A DNA stretch of 64,000 nucleotides from Enterocloster aldenensis (GCF_003434055.1 NZ_QVEX01000002.1:124470-188469), one strand, 5' to 3'. Positions 26,747 to 36,240 are shown, counted from the stretch's first letter. A program made the numbers and translations. Notes: generated by a model not told the origin, from the letters alone.

Positions 26747-27051
26747 TTTTCCTTTCCCTCCGTTTCCCTTCTCCGGATTTCGTCCATGGCAGCTTCCACG
26801 GATGCCGTATCACCGAAAATGGCCAGCAGTATCATATTCTGCGGGCAGCTGCCCCGTATGTCCTCCACCGTGACCCCAACCGCCTTTTCCGCGGTGTCGG
26901 CAGCGCATATCATTTCAATCATCCTGCCCTGTACCAGGCCGATGGCGTCCGTGCGCCCTATGGGCTTCGCCGTACCCGACCCTTTCCTGCGGCACAGTAT
27001 GTCAATGGTGCCCTGGGAGGGCGACTTAATAATCCGGTATTCCATAGACAT
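26740..27051 (-). CDS. Divergent BMC-domain shell protein
   Basis: 103 aa. After a 30-residue N-terminal extension (MEYRIIKSPSQGTIDILCRR) comes a divergent BMC domain: IGLVQGRMIEMICAADTAEK and NMILLAIFGDTASVEAAMDEI. Such divergent one-domain shell proteins occur in choline and glycyl radical microcompartments. A minor facet or pore role is likely. It overlaps the vertex gene by seven bases. Confidence 0.8.
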   Translation of the reverse strand: MSMEYRIIKSPSQGTIDILCRRKGSGTAKPIGRTDAIGLVQGRMIEMICAADTAEKAVGVTVEDIRGSCPQNMILLAIFGDTASVEAAMDEIRRRETEGKEKW

Positions 27052-27111
27052 TATTTCCTTTCTTTATCTGCTTTGCTGCCCCTGTTTACCCAGGTTTTCC
27101 CGAAACCTGCC

Positions 27112-27951
27112 CTATGCTTGTGCCGTGCAGTTCCTCGCGATTCCAAGAGGCGTTACAAACATGGGATTACCCGGTTTATAGGTTGGAATCCCGGTTTTCT
27201 TTTCAATGATTCCCTCGATTCCGGTCAGGCAGCAGGTGCCTCCTACCAGATAAATCCCATCCACCTCCCGGCCTTCAATATGGCGGCTGATAATGGATGA
27301 TACCTTTTCAATCACCGGCTTTAACACCGGCAGAAGCTCCTTGTGGTTCTTCTTATCCCTCTTATAGATTTCCGCATCGGCAAAGGACATTTTATAGGCG
27401 CCCGCTATCACCAGCGAAAAATGGGTTCCGCCCGTAGGTTCATCCGCCACATACACCACTTTCCCATCCTTTAATACTGAGATTCCCGTGGTGCCGCCTC
27501 CAATATCAACCACGGCTCCGTTGCGGATATTTAAAACCGCGTTGGCCGCAGTCGGTTCATCCGGCAAAGCCGTTATTTCGAATCCGGCTCCCTGCACCAC
27601 GTTTTTAATGGCTCCGGAATCCAGGGCATCTGTGCCGGGCGGAATGGCAGCAGCCGCATAAATCAGCTGGGAGCCCAGCTTTTCCTCCAGTTCTTCCTTC
27701 ATCTCCCTGACAATCCGGATGGCTCCGATGTAATCCACCACCATGCCGTCCCGCACAACATCCGCATAGCGGAAGGTACCGGCCACCGGCCGCAGGTGTT
27801 CATCCAGGACCGCCAGGACCACGCAGGCGGTTCCCAGGTCAACACCGGTATAATACACGGATGAGGGTTCCCGGACAGGCTTTTTAATCACATCTTCAAA
27901 ATCCCTGACCATCCGGTCGCAGGCTTTAAATGTTAAATCTTCTTTTGACAT
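27112..27951 (-). CDS. eutJ: EutJ-like actin/Hsp70-fold protein
   Basis: 279 aa. It has the ATPase-fold motifs of the Hsp70/actin superfamily: GVDLGTACVVLAVLDE (phosphate 1), VVDIGGGTTGISVL (phosphate 2) and DGIYLVGGTCCLTGIEG (adenosine). EutJ proteins are thought to be chaperones for the signature enzyme or assembly of the compartment; that role is not proven. It starts inside the end of the EutT-like gene, overlapping by 19 bases. Confidence 0.9.
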   Translation of the reverse strand: MSKEDLTFKACDRMVRDFEDVIKKPVREPSSVYYTGVDLGTACVVLAVLDEHLRPVAGTFRYADVVRDGMVVDYIGAIRIVREMKEELEEKLGSQLIYAAAAIPPGTDALDSGAIKNVVQGAGFEITALPDEPTAANAVLNIRNGAVVDIGGGTTGISVLKDGKVVYVADEPTGGTHFSLVIAGAYKMSFADAEIYKRDKKNHKELLPVLKPVIEKVSSIISRHIEGREVDGIYLVGGTCCLTGIEGIIEKKTGIPTYKPGNPMFVTPLGIARNCTAQA

Positions 27952-28622
27952 GTCTTCCCTCCAAACGCCAGGCAGATCATCTGTGACAGCCGGTTAATGA
28001 TCCGGTTAACTGTTTTCTTATTATCTTCAGGCAGCATGCCTGCCAGGACACGCAGTTCGCACCGCAGACGGTGAAGGCGGACAATCTCGCGTCCCCTGGG
28101 GGATTGGGCGTGAAATCCAGTAACTTCAAAGCAGTCTTCCATCTGGCTGTCCCAGTTGTCCGGTGTGATTCCGGTACAGCTTTCACATGCCGGACCCTTG
28201 GCTGTCCCCATATCTGTCCCCGGACATGAGCCTGCATCTGCCCCTTTGTCCTGTATTGCCTGTGTAATGCCTGCCAGATGCCGTTCCAGTCCGAATATTT
28301 CCTGGGCTGTCAGCACATTGATATCCAGAAGTTCGCAGCCGGCCTGAAGGAAACTGGCCTGAACGCAGCGGATACAGGCAATGTCCGCCGGAAACCGTCC
28401 GATAGGAAACAGGGGGGACTTATCACCTATGTGTCCATCCTGAACCTGCTTATCCCTTCCCATCCAGGGTCCGGCCTGCGCGGAATCATCCATCCTGATA
28501 CCATGGTCATTTAAAAACTGCCTGCCTCCCGGCGTCAGCCGCTCTCCTGCTTTTGCTTCATAGACTGAAAATGCATGTTCTTTGTAGGCAAGCCGCAGGT
28601 CATCCTCTGTTATGAACCTCAT
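27933..28622 (-). CDS. EutT-like protein of uncertain function
   Basis: About 229 aa from the ATG at 28622, whose ATGA overlaps the alcohol dehydrogenase stop. The N-terminus (MRFITEDDLRLAYKEHAFSV, RLTPGGRQFLNDHGIRM) is that of EutT-type cobalamin adenosyltransferases, and the C-terminal helical bundle (LHRLRCELRVLAGMLPED) also fits. However the middle is unusual, with a Cys-rich region (ACIRCVQASFLQAGCELLD; CPGTDMGTAKGPACESCTG) and no clear adenosyltransferase active site. CutC needs no cobalamin, so a repurposed role is likely. Confidence 0.6.
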   Translation of the reverse strand: MRFITEDDLRLAYKEHAFSVYEAKAGERLTPGGRQFLNDHGIRMDDSAQAGPWMGRDKQVQDGHIGDKSPLFPIGRFPADIACIRCVQASFLQAGCELLDINVLTAQEIFGLERHLAGITQAIQDKGADAGSCPGTDMGTAKGPACESCTGITPDNWDSQMEDCFEVTGFHAQSPRGREIVRLHRLRCELRVLAGMLPEDNKKTVNRIINRLSQMICLAFGGKTCQKKI

Positions 28623-29761
28623 CCCAGGCCCCCTTTGCAAAGCCTTCCATATATATCTTCCAGCTCTTTTAAAGCAGGTTTCCTTGGATTGGTTGTCGTG
28701 CAGTTATCCTCCAGGGCTTTTGCGGCCATGCTTCCAACTGACTGCTGGAATTCTTCCCTGTCAATGCCCAGCTCCGTAATCAGCTCCGGTATCCCTATGC
28801 GCTTCATCCGGTTGCGTATCTGCCGTATCAGGCCGTGGACCGTGGCTTTTGGGGTTCCGGCTGAGATGCCCAGCATATTGGCAATCCGGGCATAGCGGAA
28901 AAGCGCCTCTGTCTCGCCTGCCTCCTCAAGCCCCGCATTATACGCAATCACATGCGGCAGCAGGATGGCATTGCTTCTTCCATGGGGAATATGGAAACGG
29001 GCGCCCAAAGCGTGTGCCAGGCTGTGGCAGATTCCCAGGGAAGCGCCGTTAAATGCAACTCCTGCCAGGCAGGAAGCATTGTGCATATGGGCCCTTGCAT
29101 CCATATTGCCCCCGTCGGCAACAGCCTGCTCCAGGTACTCCCATACCATGCGTACCGCTTTCTCGGCACAGGCGTCCGTAAAATCCCCTGACTGTGTGGA
29201 AACATAAGCTTCCAGCCCATGGGTCAGCACATCCATTCCCGTGTCCGCTGTAATCCCGGAAGGCACTGTTGCTGTCAGCGCCGGGTCCAGGAATGCTGCG
29301 TCCGGTACCATGGAGGCATCCCTGAGCGGGTATTTGGCCTGCGCCTCAGGGTCTGAGATAACCGCAAAGGAAGTCACTTCACTTCCCGTCCCGCTTGTGG
29401 TGGGCACTGCCACCAGCTGCGGCCGCTGTTCCTGTTTCATGGCCGCGTAAAGATGGCAGACCGCCTTGGCCGTGTCTATGGCAGAACCACCTCCCAGGGC
29501 AATCACGGTATCCGGGGCAAATGCCTGCATCTCCTCAATCCCCTGTGTCACCACATCAATGGTGGGGTCTGGAACAACCTTTGAAAATACCTGGCTTACT
29601 GCCCCGTTTTCCTTCAGCAGTCCCGCTATCTCTGAAGCCTTTCCTGATTTTTCCATAAACGGGTCACATATAATATAAGCCCTCCTGATTCCCAGGCTGT
29701 TTAACTGTAAAAGGCAGGCCTCGCCCATATATATTTTTGTTTTCATAATAAACTGTTCCAT
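28619..29761 (-). CDS. Iron-containing alcohol dehydrogenase (EutG/CutO-like)
   Basis: 380 aa, normal length. GGGSAIDTAKAVCHLY is the nucleotide-binding motif; the metal ligands lie in the region DTGMDVLTHGLEAYVS and the two histidine segments CHSLAHALGARFHIPHGRSNA. It reduces acetaldehyde to ethanol and regenerates NAD+ for the aldehyde dehydrogenase, so the two enzymes dispose of the acetaldehyde made by CutC. A strong ribosome binding site (aaggaggga) precedes the ATG. Confidence 0.93.
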   Translation of the reverse strand: MEQFIMKTKIYMGEACLLQLNSLGIRRAYIICDPFMEKSGKASEIAGLLKENGAVSQVFSKVVPDPTIDVVTQGIEEMQAFAPDTVIALGGGSAIDTAKAVCHLYAAMKQEQRPQLVAVPTTSGTGSEVTSFAVISDPEAQAKYPLRDASMVPDAAFLDPALTATVPSGITADTGMDVLTHGLEAYVSTQSGDFTDACAEKAVRMVWEYLEQAVADGGNMDARAHMHNASCLAGVAFNGASLGICHSLAHALGARFHIPHGRSNAILLPHVIAYNAGLEEAGETEALFRYARIANMLGISAGTPKATVHGLIRQIRNRMKRIGIPELITELGIDREEFQQSVGSMAAKALEDNCTTTNPRKPALKELEDIYGRLCKGGLG

Positions 29762-29802
29762 GTTCTGTCCCTCCTTTCCATTATTTTTATTTCATTCATA
29801 TA

Positions 29803-30378
29803 TTACCGGTTGTCTATTCCAGCCGCGATGCGGCAGTCCATGACTTCACGGGATAGGGCTTCCAATCCGATTCCGTCCACTACGCTGGTTATCAGATAGG
29901 GTTCCCTTACCCCGGCCCTTGCAAGCTGTTTCCGGCAGTTGTCAAGCCTTCCGTCATCCGCCTGTATCAAGCTGCATTTTGTCACAACCCCCAGAACCGG
30001 CTGACGGAATACCTTTGCAAATCCCGGCGGATAAATATCCCTCTTTCCCATAAAATCCACCAGCATAAGGACGCAGAAGGCATCCTGGGCAGCGGCTATG
30101 AGGTGGTGGCGCATCCATGGACTTTCCAGATACGCGCCCGGCGCTTCCATTATATTACCCCTGTATACAAGAGCCGGGGTCCGGCGGGACCACAGGTTCC
30201 CGGCAGCCGCCCGCCAGCCCGCACTGTCCCCGGCAGTCCCCCGCCGGGCCGCACTGTTCCCGGCAGCCGCCTCCTGGGCCGTACTGTCCCAGGCAGCCGC
30301 CTCCTGGTCCAGCCACCTCCCCAGCGAACTCTTCCCGCTTCTCCCGGCACCGATTATCATGATCCGTTTTTTCCTCAT
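29803..30378 (-). CDS. EutP/PduV-like GTPase with a repeat insertion
   Basis: 191 aa. The P-loop GAGRSGKSSL is intact, and EAPGAYLESPWMRHHL, VVTKCSL and ITSVVDGIGLEAL correspond to the switch II-like, NKxD-like and SAx regions of EutP/PduV (about 150 aa). Between the P-loop helix and the rest, four 10-residue repeats are inserted (QEAAAWDSTA, QEAAAGNSAA, RRGTAGDSAG, WRAAAGNLWS), where relatives have switch I. The NKxD motif reads TKCS, so GTP specificity may be weakened. EutP proteins are Ras-like and proposed to act as acetate kinases or in compartment positioning. Confidence 0.8.
   Translation of the reverse strand: MRKKRIMIIGAGRSGKSSLGRWLDQEAAAWDSTAQEAAAGNSAARRGTAGDSAGWRAAAGNLWSRRTPALVYRGNIMEAPGAYLESPWMRHHLIAAAQDAFCVLMLVDFMGKRDIYPPGFAKVFRQPVLGVVTKCSLIQADDGRLDNCRKQLARAGVREPYLITSVVDGIGLEALSREVMDCRIAAGIDNR
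30192..30321. repeat. 30-bp in-frame minisatellite in the GTPase gene
   Basis: Four units with an exact 30-bp period start at 30202, 30232, 30262 and 30292, each beginning ggcag(c/t)c and ending in a variant of gcactgt(t/c)cc. They encode 10-residue repeats. No spacers separate the units, so this is a tandem repeat and not a CRISPR array. Confidence 0.9.
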
Positions 30379-30728
30379 GTCCTTGTAATCTCCGCCACGG
30401 TAAATCCCAGCACCCGTTCCAGCGTGTCATTCACCGCCCGCAGGGCAGTCCAAACGCTTTCCACATCCCCGGCAATCACAACCGAGCCCGTGAACCGGTC
30501 CAGAAACCCAATCTGCACATCCGATGCCTTGGCCGCAATGTCTGCCGCAATGACAGCTGTCTCAAAGGGACTCAGCGTAAGGATTCCGATGGCTCCCAGG
30601 GCATCGATGCCAAGACATTCATAGACTTCCGGCACCGGGGATGCGATTACATGGGCAATGGTCACCTGCTTGCCCGGCACGGATTCTTCAATTACCCGTT
30701 TGACATCCCTGCTTTCTGTCAGGCACAT
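30375..30728 (-). CDS. EutS/PduU-like circularly permuted shell protein
   Basis: About 117 aa from the ATG at 30728, preceded by gggagggg; the longer frame from 30776 has no ribosome binding site. The order of elements (KQVTIAHVIASPVPEVYECL first, ALGAIGILTLSPFETAVIAAD next, then FLDRFTGSVVIAGDVESVWTAL) is that of the permuted BMC proteins EutS/PduU/CutR, which form hexamers with a beta-barrel cap over the pore. Its stop overlaps the GTPase start, a typical linkage. Confidence 0.9.
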   Translation of the reverse strand: MCLTESRDVKRVIEESVPGKQVTIAHVIASPVPEVYECLGIDALGAIGILTLSPFETAVIAADIAAKASDVQIGFLDRFTGSVVIAGDVESVWTALRAVNDTLERVLGFTVAEITRT

Positions 30729-30776
30729 GCTCAAATCCCCTCCCTTCACGGCGTGTCCGGATATCCATTTCCCCAC

Positions 30777-31748
30777 TCAGTGCCGCACCACGTTTACCGG
30801 GAAATCATACTCTTTTATCCATCCCCAGATCCGGTCCAGGTCCTCAGCGTCAAGGCTGGGATCGCCCTCAATGGGGTAAGGCTTATCCAGCTGATTGTAT
30901 TTGTTCACGCCCATCTTGTGGTAGGGGAGCAGGTCAATCCCCTTGAAATTCCGGCTTTCCCGATAGGGAAGGAGGAACTTTATGATCTGGTCTATCTCCT
31001 CTTTGCTGTCGTTGATTCCCTTTAACATGGGCATGCGCACCTTTACGTTATATCTGCGGCGCAGAAGTTCATTTAAGTTAAAAAGGATAAGGTCGTTGCT
31101 AATCCCGGTCAGCTCATTATGCCTGACCGGGTCCATATGCTTTATGTCGTACAGGAACAGATCCACATATTCCGCTATCTGAAGCAGTTTTTCCGTTTTC
31201 AGATGTCCGCAGGTTTCGATGGCAGTGTTGATGCCCTGCTCCTTACATGCCATGAGAAGGCTTTTGGCCGCCTCGGGCTGGGACGTGCACTCGCCGCCGC
31301 CCAGGGTCACGCCGCCCCCTGATGTCTCATAAAAGGCGGAGTCCTCTTCCACCAGCTTTAACAGCTCAGAAATGGTCTTCATTTCCCCGGTTATCTCAAT
31401 GGCTGACTGGGGGCAGCTGGCCTTGCATTTACGGCAGCCCGTGCAGTCAATGTCCCGACGTATCATATGTTTCCCGGTCTCTTTTGACAGTACATGGATT
31501 CCCACCGGGCAGGCATCCACACAGGCGCCGCAGTCCGTACAGGAGTTTTTCTTAAACATGACCTGTATCTTGCGCTCCATGCCCTCAGGGTTTGAGCACC
31601 ATCTGCATCGCAGGGGACACCCCTTAAAGAATACGATGGTGCGGATTCCGGGTCCGTCGTACATATTGTATTTCTGCACATTGAAAATCAGGGCTTTCCG
31701 TTCAATTCCGGCCGTATTTGCTTGTTCCATTTTTCCATCTCCATTCAT
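30777..31748 (-). CDS. cutD: Choline trimethylamine-lyase activating enzyme
   Basis: 323 aa; the start may be the second Met (31730), which has a better ribosome binding site. A radical SAM domain opens with YNMYDGPGIRTIVFFKGCPL and the cluster-binding cysteines in GCPLRCRWC. Two extra ferredoxin-like [4Fe-4S] motifs (CTDCGACVDACP and CTGCRKCKASCP) are inserted, as in other glycyl radical activases. TLGGGECTSQPEAA is the SAM-binding region. It generates the glycyl radical on CutC by abstracting a hydrogen with a 5'-deoxyadenosyl radical. It lies 11 bp downstream of cutC. Confidence 0.96.
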   Translation of the reverse strand: MNGDGKMEQANTAGIERKALIFNVQKYNMYDGPGIRTIVFFKGCPLRCRWCSNPEGMERKIQVMFKKNSCTDCGACVDACPVGIHVLSKETGKHMIRRDIDCTGCRKCKASCPQSAIEITGEMKTISELLKLVEEDSAFYETSGGGVTLGGGECTSQPEAAKSLLMACKEQGINTAIETCGHLKTEKLLQIAEYVDLFLYDIKHMDPVRHNELTGISNDLILFNLNELLRRRYNVKVRMPMLKGINDSKEEIDQIIKFLLPYRESRNFKGIDLLPYHKMGVNKYNQLDKPYPIEGDPSLDAEDLDRIWGWIKEYDFPVNVVRH

Positions 31749-31759
31749 CCGGCCTGCTT

Positions 31760-34348
31760 TTATAACTGGGTCAGCATGGTCCTGCTTATAATCTCATCCT
31801 GCACATCCTTGCACAGCTCCACGAAAAAGGCGCTGTATCCGGCCACGCGCACAATCAGGTCACGGTACTGTTCCGGATGCTTCTGCGCTTCAATCAGGGT
31901 ATTGTTGTCCAGGTAGTTAAACTGCATCTCGCCGTTGCCCAGCATGCAGGCCGTGCGCAGCAGGGTAATCAGGCTTTCTTCGCCCTGGGGCGTATCCAGA
32001 AGTCCTGCCATGATTTTAAAGTTATGTACCATCCCGATATTCATGCTGTCATTGGACATCTTGGACACGGACTTGATAATGGCGGTAGGCCCTTTATAGT
32101 CAGCACCCTGGGAGGGGCTGATCCCATCGCTGAGGGGCATCCATGCGTGGCGTCCGTTGGCAGAGGCACCTGTCATCTGCCCAAAGGGCGTGTTGTTGGA
32201 AATGGACAGGGTCCCATGGCTCAGGACTGAATACAGGGTCTTGTATTTCCTGTGTTCATGCTCCGTAAAGTTAACCAGGTCAGCCGCAATCAGATCCGCG
32301 TAATCATCATCGTTTCCATACTTTGGCGCATTCAGGCAGTCGGTGCGGATTTGCTCATATCCCTTAAAATCCGCTTTCAGCGCTTCATTTATCTGCTCCA
32401 GCGTGTACTTCTTATCATCAAATACCAGCTTCTTGATGGCTGCCATGGAATCCGTGTAGGTGGCCAGGCCGGACCAAACCACACCCGGTCCAAAGTTGTA
32501 CATGGCTCCTCCGGCGGAAACATCCTTTGCCTTCTCCATACAGCCCTCATACATAATGGACATCAGAGGCTTTGGAGCCAGGTCGCGGTGGACACGCTGT
32601 GAAATCACAGTGGCCACATCGGTCCACTTGGTAATGAACTTGATTTCTTCCTTTACCGCTGCCTCAAATTCCTCATATGTCTTAAAACGGTCCAGGTCCC
32701 CCATGTCCGGGCATACCTGTTTGCCATACCACAGAGGTGTTCCATGGTTTAACACCAGTTCGATACAGATCGGCCACTGGGTATAGGCGGTGGACGTCCA
32801 CTGGTACAGACGGCCGGATTTCTGCGGCTCCACGCAGCCCATGAGGCAGTAATCCCTTGCGTCCTCAATGGACACGCCCTTTGCCAGCATCATCTTTATG
32901 TGTGCGTCATCAAAATGGCAGGCCGGGAAGCCCATGCCGGAGCGGACCACGTCCACTATTTTCTTCAGGTATTTTTTCGGGGACTTGTTGTGGATGCGGC
33001 AGGCCAGGGACGGCTGGTAAATCTTCACATGGCGCACAGCGTCCATCAGCAGGTAGGTCAGTTCGTTGGTGGCGTCACGCCCTTCCCTGGTCACACCGCC
33101 CACGCACATGTTTACAAATGGCTGGTATCCTGCAAAGAATTTGGATCCGCCCTCGCTGGTAATCCACATCATCTCGGACATCTTGATCAGCATGCAGCCA
33201 GCCAGCTCAAATGCCTGGAAGTCATTCATGCGTCCGCTTTCAATGTCAGCCTTATAATAGGGGTACATATACTGGTCCACACGTCCGATGGACATGCCGG
33301 TCTGGTTTTCTTCCACCACCAAAAGGGACTCAATGGTCCACACTGCCTGGATGGCTTCCCAGAATGTCTCGGGTTTGTGGGCCGGGACGCGGGCATTGAC
33401 CTGGGAGATTTTAAGAAGCTCTGCCTTCCGTTTTGGATCGTTCTCCTTTTCGGCCAGCTCCCCTGCGTATTCGGACATCCTTCTGGCGTAAATCATCACG
33501 CCTTCCGTGGTGTCAATGATTGATTTGTAAAAATAAATCTTCTCAATGTCATCCGGATTCTCATAATCCAGCTGCGTGAGATGGTCCCTTGCCTCCTTCT
33601 GGATGTCCAGCATTCCCTTTTTCATCAGGATGACGTCGTATCCGGGATTGGAATCGCCGCCGCCGTTAAGCGCGTGGTAGGAGCAGTCGGACACAAAGGA
33701 TTCGCCGGACAACTCCCATACCCCGGCTTCCCGGTACTGGTCCTCGCAGTACTCATCCACGGATTTGCCTTTCCAGAATGGGAAAAGCTCCTCTCTCATG
33801 ATTTTCTTGTCTTCATCGGAGATATAGAATGGGTCCTGTGGTCTTGTTCCGATGGTGTCAATCTCATCCTCCATCCATCTCCATGCGATATCAGGTGAAA
33901 ATGCCCCTGCCCTGGGCGCGCCGCAGGGTGCGCCCACAATCAGCTCATTGTCCTGGATGACTAACGGCGCTGTCTCACAGCAGTACCGGAAGCATTTGGC
34001 CCGCAGCATGATTTTAGGCATGCCCGGGTTTTCACGGGCAATCTTTGTAATGGCCCTTGCCCTGTGGGTTGTGATGGTCGGCTTGTGGGTCAGATAGTTT
34101 TCCTTCAGCGCCTTAAGACGGGCAGTCATTCCGTCCGGTATGGCGGTTCCCTCTGAAACCACAGTGTCATATGGGCCTTTGGCCCGGACTGCCTCAGCGC
34201 CCTGTACGGACCCGGCTCCCTGCCCGCTCCCGATTTTCGTAATCTCATCAGAGACAGCCTCAAACATTTTCATCAGTGAAGCTTTCTCCTCCGGAGACAT
34301 GCTCTTTGTGGCTTCCGCCAATTTATTTGAAAATTCACGAATATCCAA
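31760..34348 (-). CDS. cutC: Choline trimethylamine-lyase (glycyl radical enzyme)
   Basis: 862 aa, the size of type I CutC. Compared with the characterised Desulfovibrio CutC, every residue I can place is shifted by exactly 16: Tyr224 and Asp232 ([10 protein letters not shown]), Cys505 and Glu507 (MGCVEPQ), Thr518 and Tyr522 ([10 protein letters not shown]) and the radical Gly837 (RVAGYSA), 25 residues from the C-terminus. This set marks a true choline lyase and not a diol dehydratase. It cleaves choline to trimethylamine and acetaldehyde anaerobically. The N-terminal 40 residues form an amphipathic helix ([20 protein letters not shown]) that may target the shell, then a Gly/Ala-rich linker. 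Confidence 0.97.
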   Translation of the reverse strand: MDIREFSNKLAEATKSMSPEEKASLMKMFEAVSDEITKIGSGQGAGSVQGAEAVRAKGPYDTVVSEGTAIPDGMTARLKALKENYLTHKPTITTHRARAITKIARENPGMPKIMLRAKCFRYCCETAPLVIQDNELIVGAPCGAPRAGAFSPDIAWRWMEDEIDTIGTRPQDPFYISDEDKKIMREELFPFWKGKSVDEYCEDQYREAGVWELSGESFVSDCSYHALNGGGDSNPGYDVILMKKGMLDIQKEARDHLTQLDYENPDDIEKIYFYKSIIDTTEGVMIYARRMSEYAGELAEKENDPKRKAELLKISQVNARVPAHKPETFWEAIQAVWTIESLLVVEENQTGMSIGRVDQYMYPYYKADIESGRMNDFQAFELAGCMLIKMSEMMWITSEGGSKFFAGYQPFVNMCVGGVTREGRDATNELTYLLMDAVRHVKIYQPSLACRIHNKSPKKYLKKIVDVVRSGMGFPACHFDDAHIKMMLAKGVSIEDARDYCLMGCVEPQKSGRLYQWTSTAYTQWPICIELVLNHGTPLWYGKQVCPDMGDLDRFKTYEEFEAAVKEEIKFITKWTDVATVISQRVHRDLAPKPLMSIMYEGCMEKAKDVSAGGAMYNFGPGVVWSGLATYTDSMAAIKKLVFDDKKYTLEQINEALKADFKGYEQIRTDCLNAPKYGNDDDYADLIAADLVNFTEHEHRKYKTLYSVLSHGTLSISNNTPFGQMTGASANGRHAWMPLSDGISPSQGADYKGPTAIIKSVSKMSNDSMNIGMVHNFKIMAGLLDTPQGEESLITLLRTACMLGNGEMQFNYLDNNTLIEAQKHPEQYRDLIVRVAGYSAFFVELCKDVQDEIISRTMLTQL

Positions 34349-34381
34349 TATATTCCCCTCGCTTTCCGCTTATTTATAGGT

Positions 34382-35836
34382 TCAATCCTCCAGCTGCCGC
34401 AGGATGGTCTTTAACAGCCCTGTCACATCCAATGCAGCCTCCGTCCTTCCTGTGCCGCTTTCGTCAAATCCCTCCAGTTCCGATACCTCCCTCACTCCCC
34501 AGGCAGCATTCCTCATATAGACCAGGTTCATGGGCGATACGTTGTCGGATGTAATCCCAAGTCCTGCGGACAGGCCGCCAAGAATCATGGACGGAAACAG
34601 GTTTGTGGTGGCGCCCATGGCGCCAAAGGCTGCCGGTGTATTAATCAGGATCCTTCCCACCGGCTTCTTAAGCATGAACTGGCGTATGACATCCTGGTCC
34701 TCTGAATGGATTACCAGTGTGTGCCCGCAGCTTTCATTGACCAGCAGTTCCATACACTTTTCACAGGCGTACATCCAGTCATTTTCAATATAAAATACCA
34801 GTACCGGGCATAACAGCGCGCCTGCGTACGGATTAAAATCAGTAATGTATTTTTGCTGGGACACCAATACCTTTATGTCCTCCGGCACCTGGAACCCGGC
34901 CCGCTTTGCCAGCCAGACAGCCGGTTTTCCCATGTATTCCGCTTCCCTGCCGCCCTTTGGTCCCAGCAGGTCCATGAGGAGCGCTTCCTCTTCCTCATTC
35001 ATGAAATAGGCGCCCTGGCTGATCATCTCCTGTCTGGCCTGGGCCGCAATCTGCTGGTCGGCTACCACGTACTGTTCCGCTGCCGCCGAGGTTCCGCAGT
35101 CAAATGAACGGCTTGCGATGATCTGCCCCACGGCCCGTTTCACATCCGCGGTCCGTTCAATGAACACAGGACTGGGGCCTATCCCGCCGCAGATAAGCGG
35201 CTTCCCGCTGTCCCGGGACGCCTTGAGGAGTCCGGGGGCTCCGGTATGAATCACCAGGGAGGTCAGGGGATGGCCCACAAGGGCCATGGTCCCTTCCTTG
35301 CTCACCGTGCCCAGACAGGAGACAGCCCCCTGGGGCAGCCCTGCTGACTCTGCAGCCATTGCCAGCAGCTTCACGGTTTTCCGTACCGTCCGTTCCGCCC
35401 TTGGGTGGGGCGCGAATACTACTGCGTTGCCGGATTTGATGCTGATTGCTGCCAGGAACAAGGTGGTGGATACCGGGCTTGTGGCCGGGATCAGGGCTGC
35501 GATGATTCCCAGGGGAACGCCGATTTTGGCGGTCTTCCTGTGAGGATTTTCCTCCACCACCCCCACGCACCGCATTCCTTCCAGGGTATCTGACATCTGG
35601 TTCCACACCAGACAGTTCTTCCTGTATTTATCCTGCCAGTTTCCGTATCCTGTTTCCTCTGCCGATTCCGCTGCCAGTTCCTTCAGGCAACCTTTGACAG
35701 CTTCCAGCATGGCCTTAAGGCAGCTGTCCAGCTTTTCCTGGGTGTACAGGGCCAGGGCTTTCTTCGCCTCCCCGGCATGTTCCATAAGGATTCTGGCTTC
35801 CTGTACGGAAAGCAGGTCCTTGTCAACAAATTTCAT
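34382..35836 (-). CDS. Aldehyde dehydrogenase homologue lacking the catalytic cysteine
   Basis: 484 aa, homologous over its length to the acylating dehydrogenase at 23348-25045 (IPATSPVSTTLFLAAISIKS, ITSDNVSPMNLVYMRNAAWG). In the active-site loop SFDCGTSAAAEQ the catalytic Cys is replaced by Ala 251, exactly the position of Cys 251 in the sister; a Cys at 247 is four residues off. The C-terminus TGLLKTILRQLED looks like an encapsulation helix. It should not form the normal thioacyl intermediate, so a structural, NAD(H)- or CoA-binding role is likely. It lies directly upstream of cutC. Confidence 0.88.
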   Translation of the reverse strand: MKFVDKDLLSVQEARILMEHAGEAKKALALYTQEKLDSCLKAMLEAVKGCLKELAAESAEETGYGNWQDKYRKNCLVWNQMSDTLEGMRCVGVVEENPHRKTAKIGVPLGIIAALIPATSPVSTTLFLAAISIKSGNAVVFAPHPRAERTVRKTVKLLAMAAESAGLPQGAVSCLGTVSKEGTMALVGHPLTSLVIHTGAPGLLKASRDSGKPLICGGIGPSPVFIERTADVKRAVGQIIASRSFDCGTSAAAEQYVVADQQIAAQARQEMISQGAYFMNEEEEALLMDLLGPKGGREAEYMGKPAVWLAKRAGFQVPEDIKVLVSQQKYITDFNPYAGALLCPVLVFYIENDWMYACEKCMELLVNESCGHTLVIHSEDQDVIRQFMLKKPVGRILINTPAAFGAMGATTNLFPSMILGGLSAGLGITSDNVSPMNLVYMRNAAWGVREVSELEGFDESGTGRTEAALDVTGLLKTILRQLED

Positions 35837-35854
35837 ATAAATGCCTCCATTCCA

Positions 35855-36163
35855 TTACCCCTGAGGCAGAAGTCCCTCCAGTGAGTAGCGGGTTATGATT
35901 TTCTCCAGATGCGGATGGGGTCTTGGAATTACAACAGAGCTGTAAACCTGGGCCCCCATGGCTTCCACTGCCTTTACTCCTGCCTGGACAGCGGTCCTGC
36001 ACGCTCCCACATCCCCCTGCACCAGGACGGATATGTACCCCGATGCCACGTTCTCGTAGCCGATCAGCTCCACGTCCGCTGCCTTTACCATGGCGTCTGC
36101 TGCCTCCAGGACAAATACCAGGCCAAATGTCTCTATCAGTCCAATGGCTTCATATCTTTCCAT
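35855..36163 (-). CDS. Microcompartment hexameric shell protein (BMC-H)
   Basis: 102 aa with a single BMC domain (AIGLIETFGLVFVLEAADAM, VELIGYENVASGYISVLVQ, GDVGACRTAVQAGVKAVEA, VIPRPHPHLEKII). It differs from the other shell proteins of the operon around the pore loop (ENVASGYIS), so its pore chemistry is probably different. Start at ATG after a weak ribosome binding site. It lies between another BMC-H gene and the Cys-less aldehyde dehydrogenase. Confidence 0.95.
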   Translation of the reverse strand: MERYEAIGLIETFGLVFVLEAADAMVKAADVELIGYENVASGYISVLVQGDVGACRTAVQAGVKAVEAMGAQVYSSVVIPRPHPHLEKIITRYSLEGLLPQG

Positions 36164-36240
36164 ATGTTTGATTCCTCCCTGCTTGTTATAGGCGTCCTGC
36201 CGTGTGAGACACCTGCGCCCTTTCAGGCGTCCATGCCCTT

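Noticed and set aside
30192..30321. Regularly spaced repeats that could suggest a CRISPR array
   Set aside because: Units are adjacent with no spacers, have a 30-bp in-frame period and lie inside an intact GTPase reading frame.
31760..34348. Glycyl radical enzyme as a diol dehydratase or pyruvate formate-lyase
   Set aside because: The Tyr/Asp/Cys-x-Glu/Thr/Tyr/Gly set matches the choline lyase with a uniform offset, and the Asp of the choline site is present.
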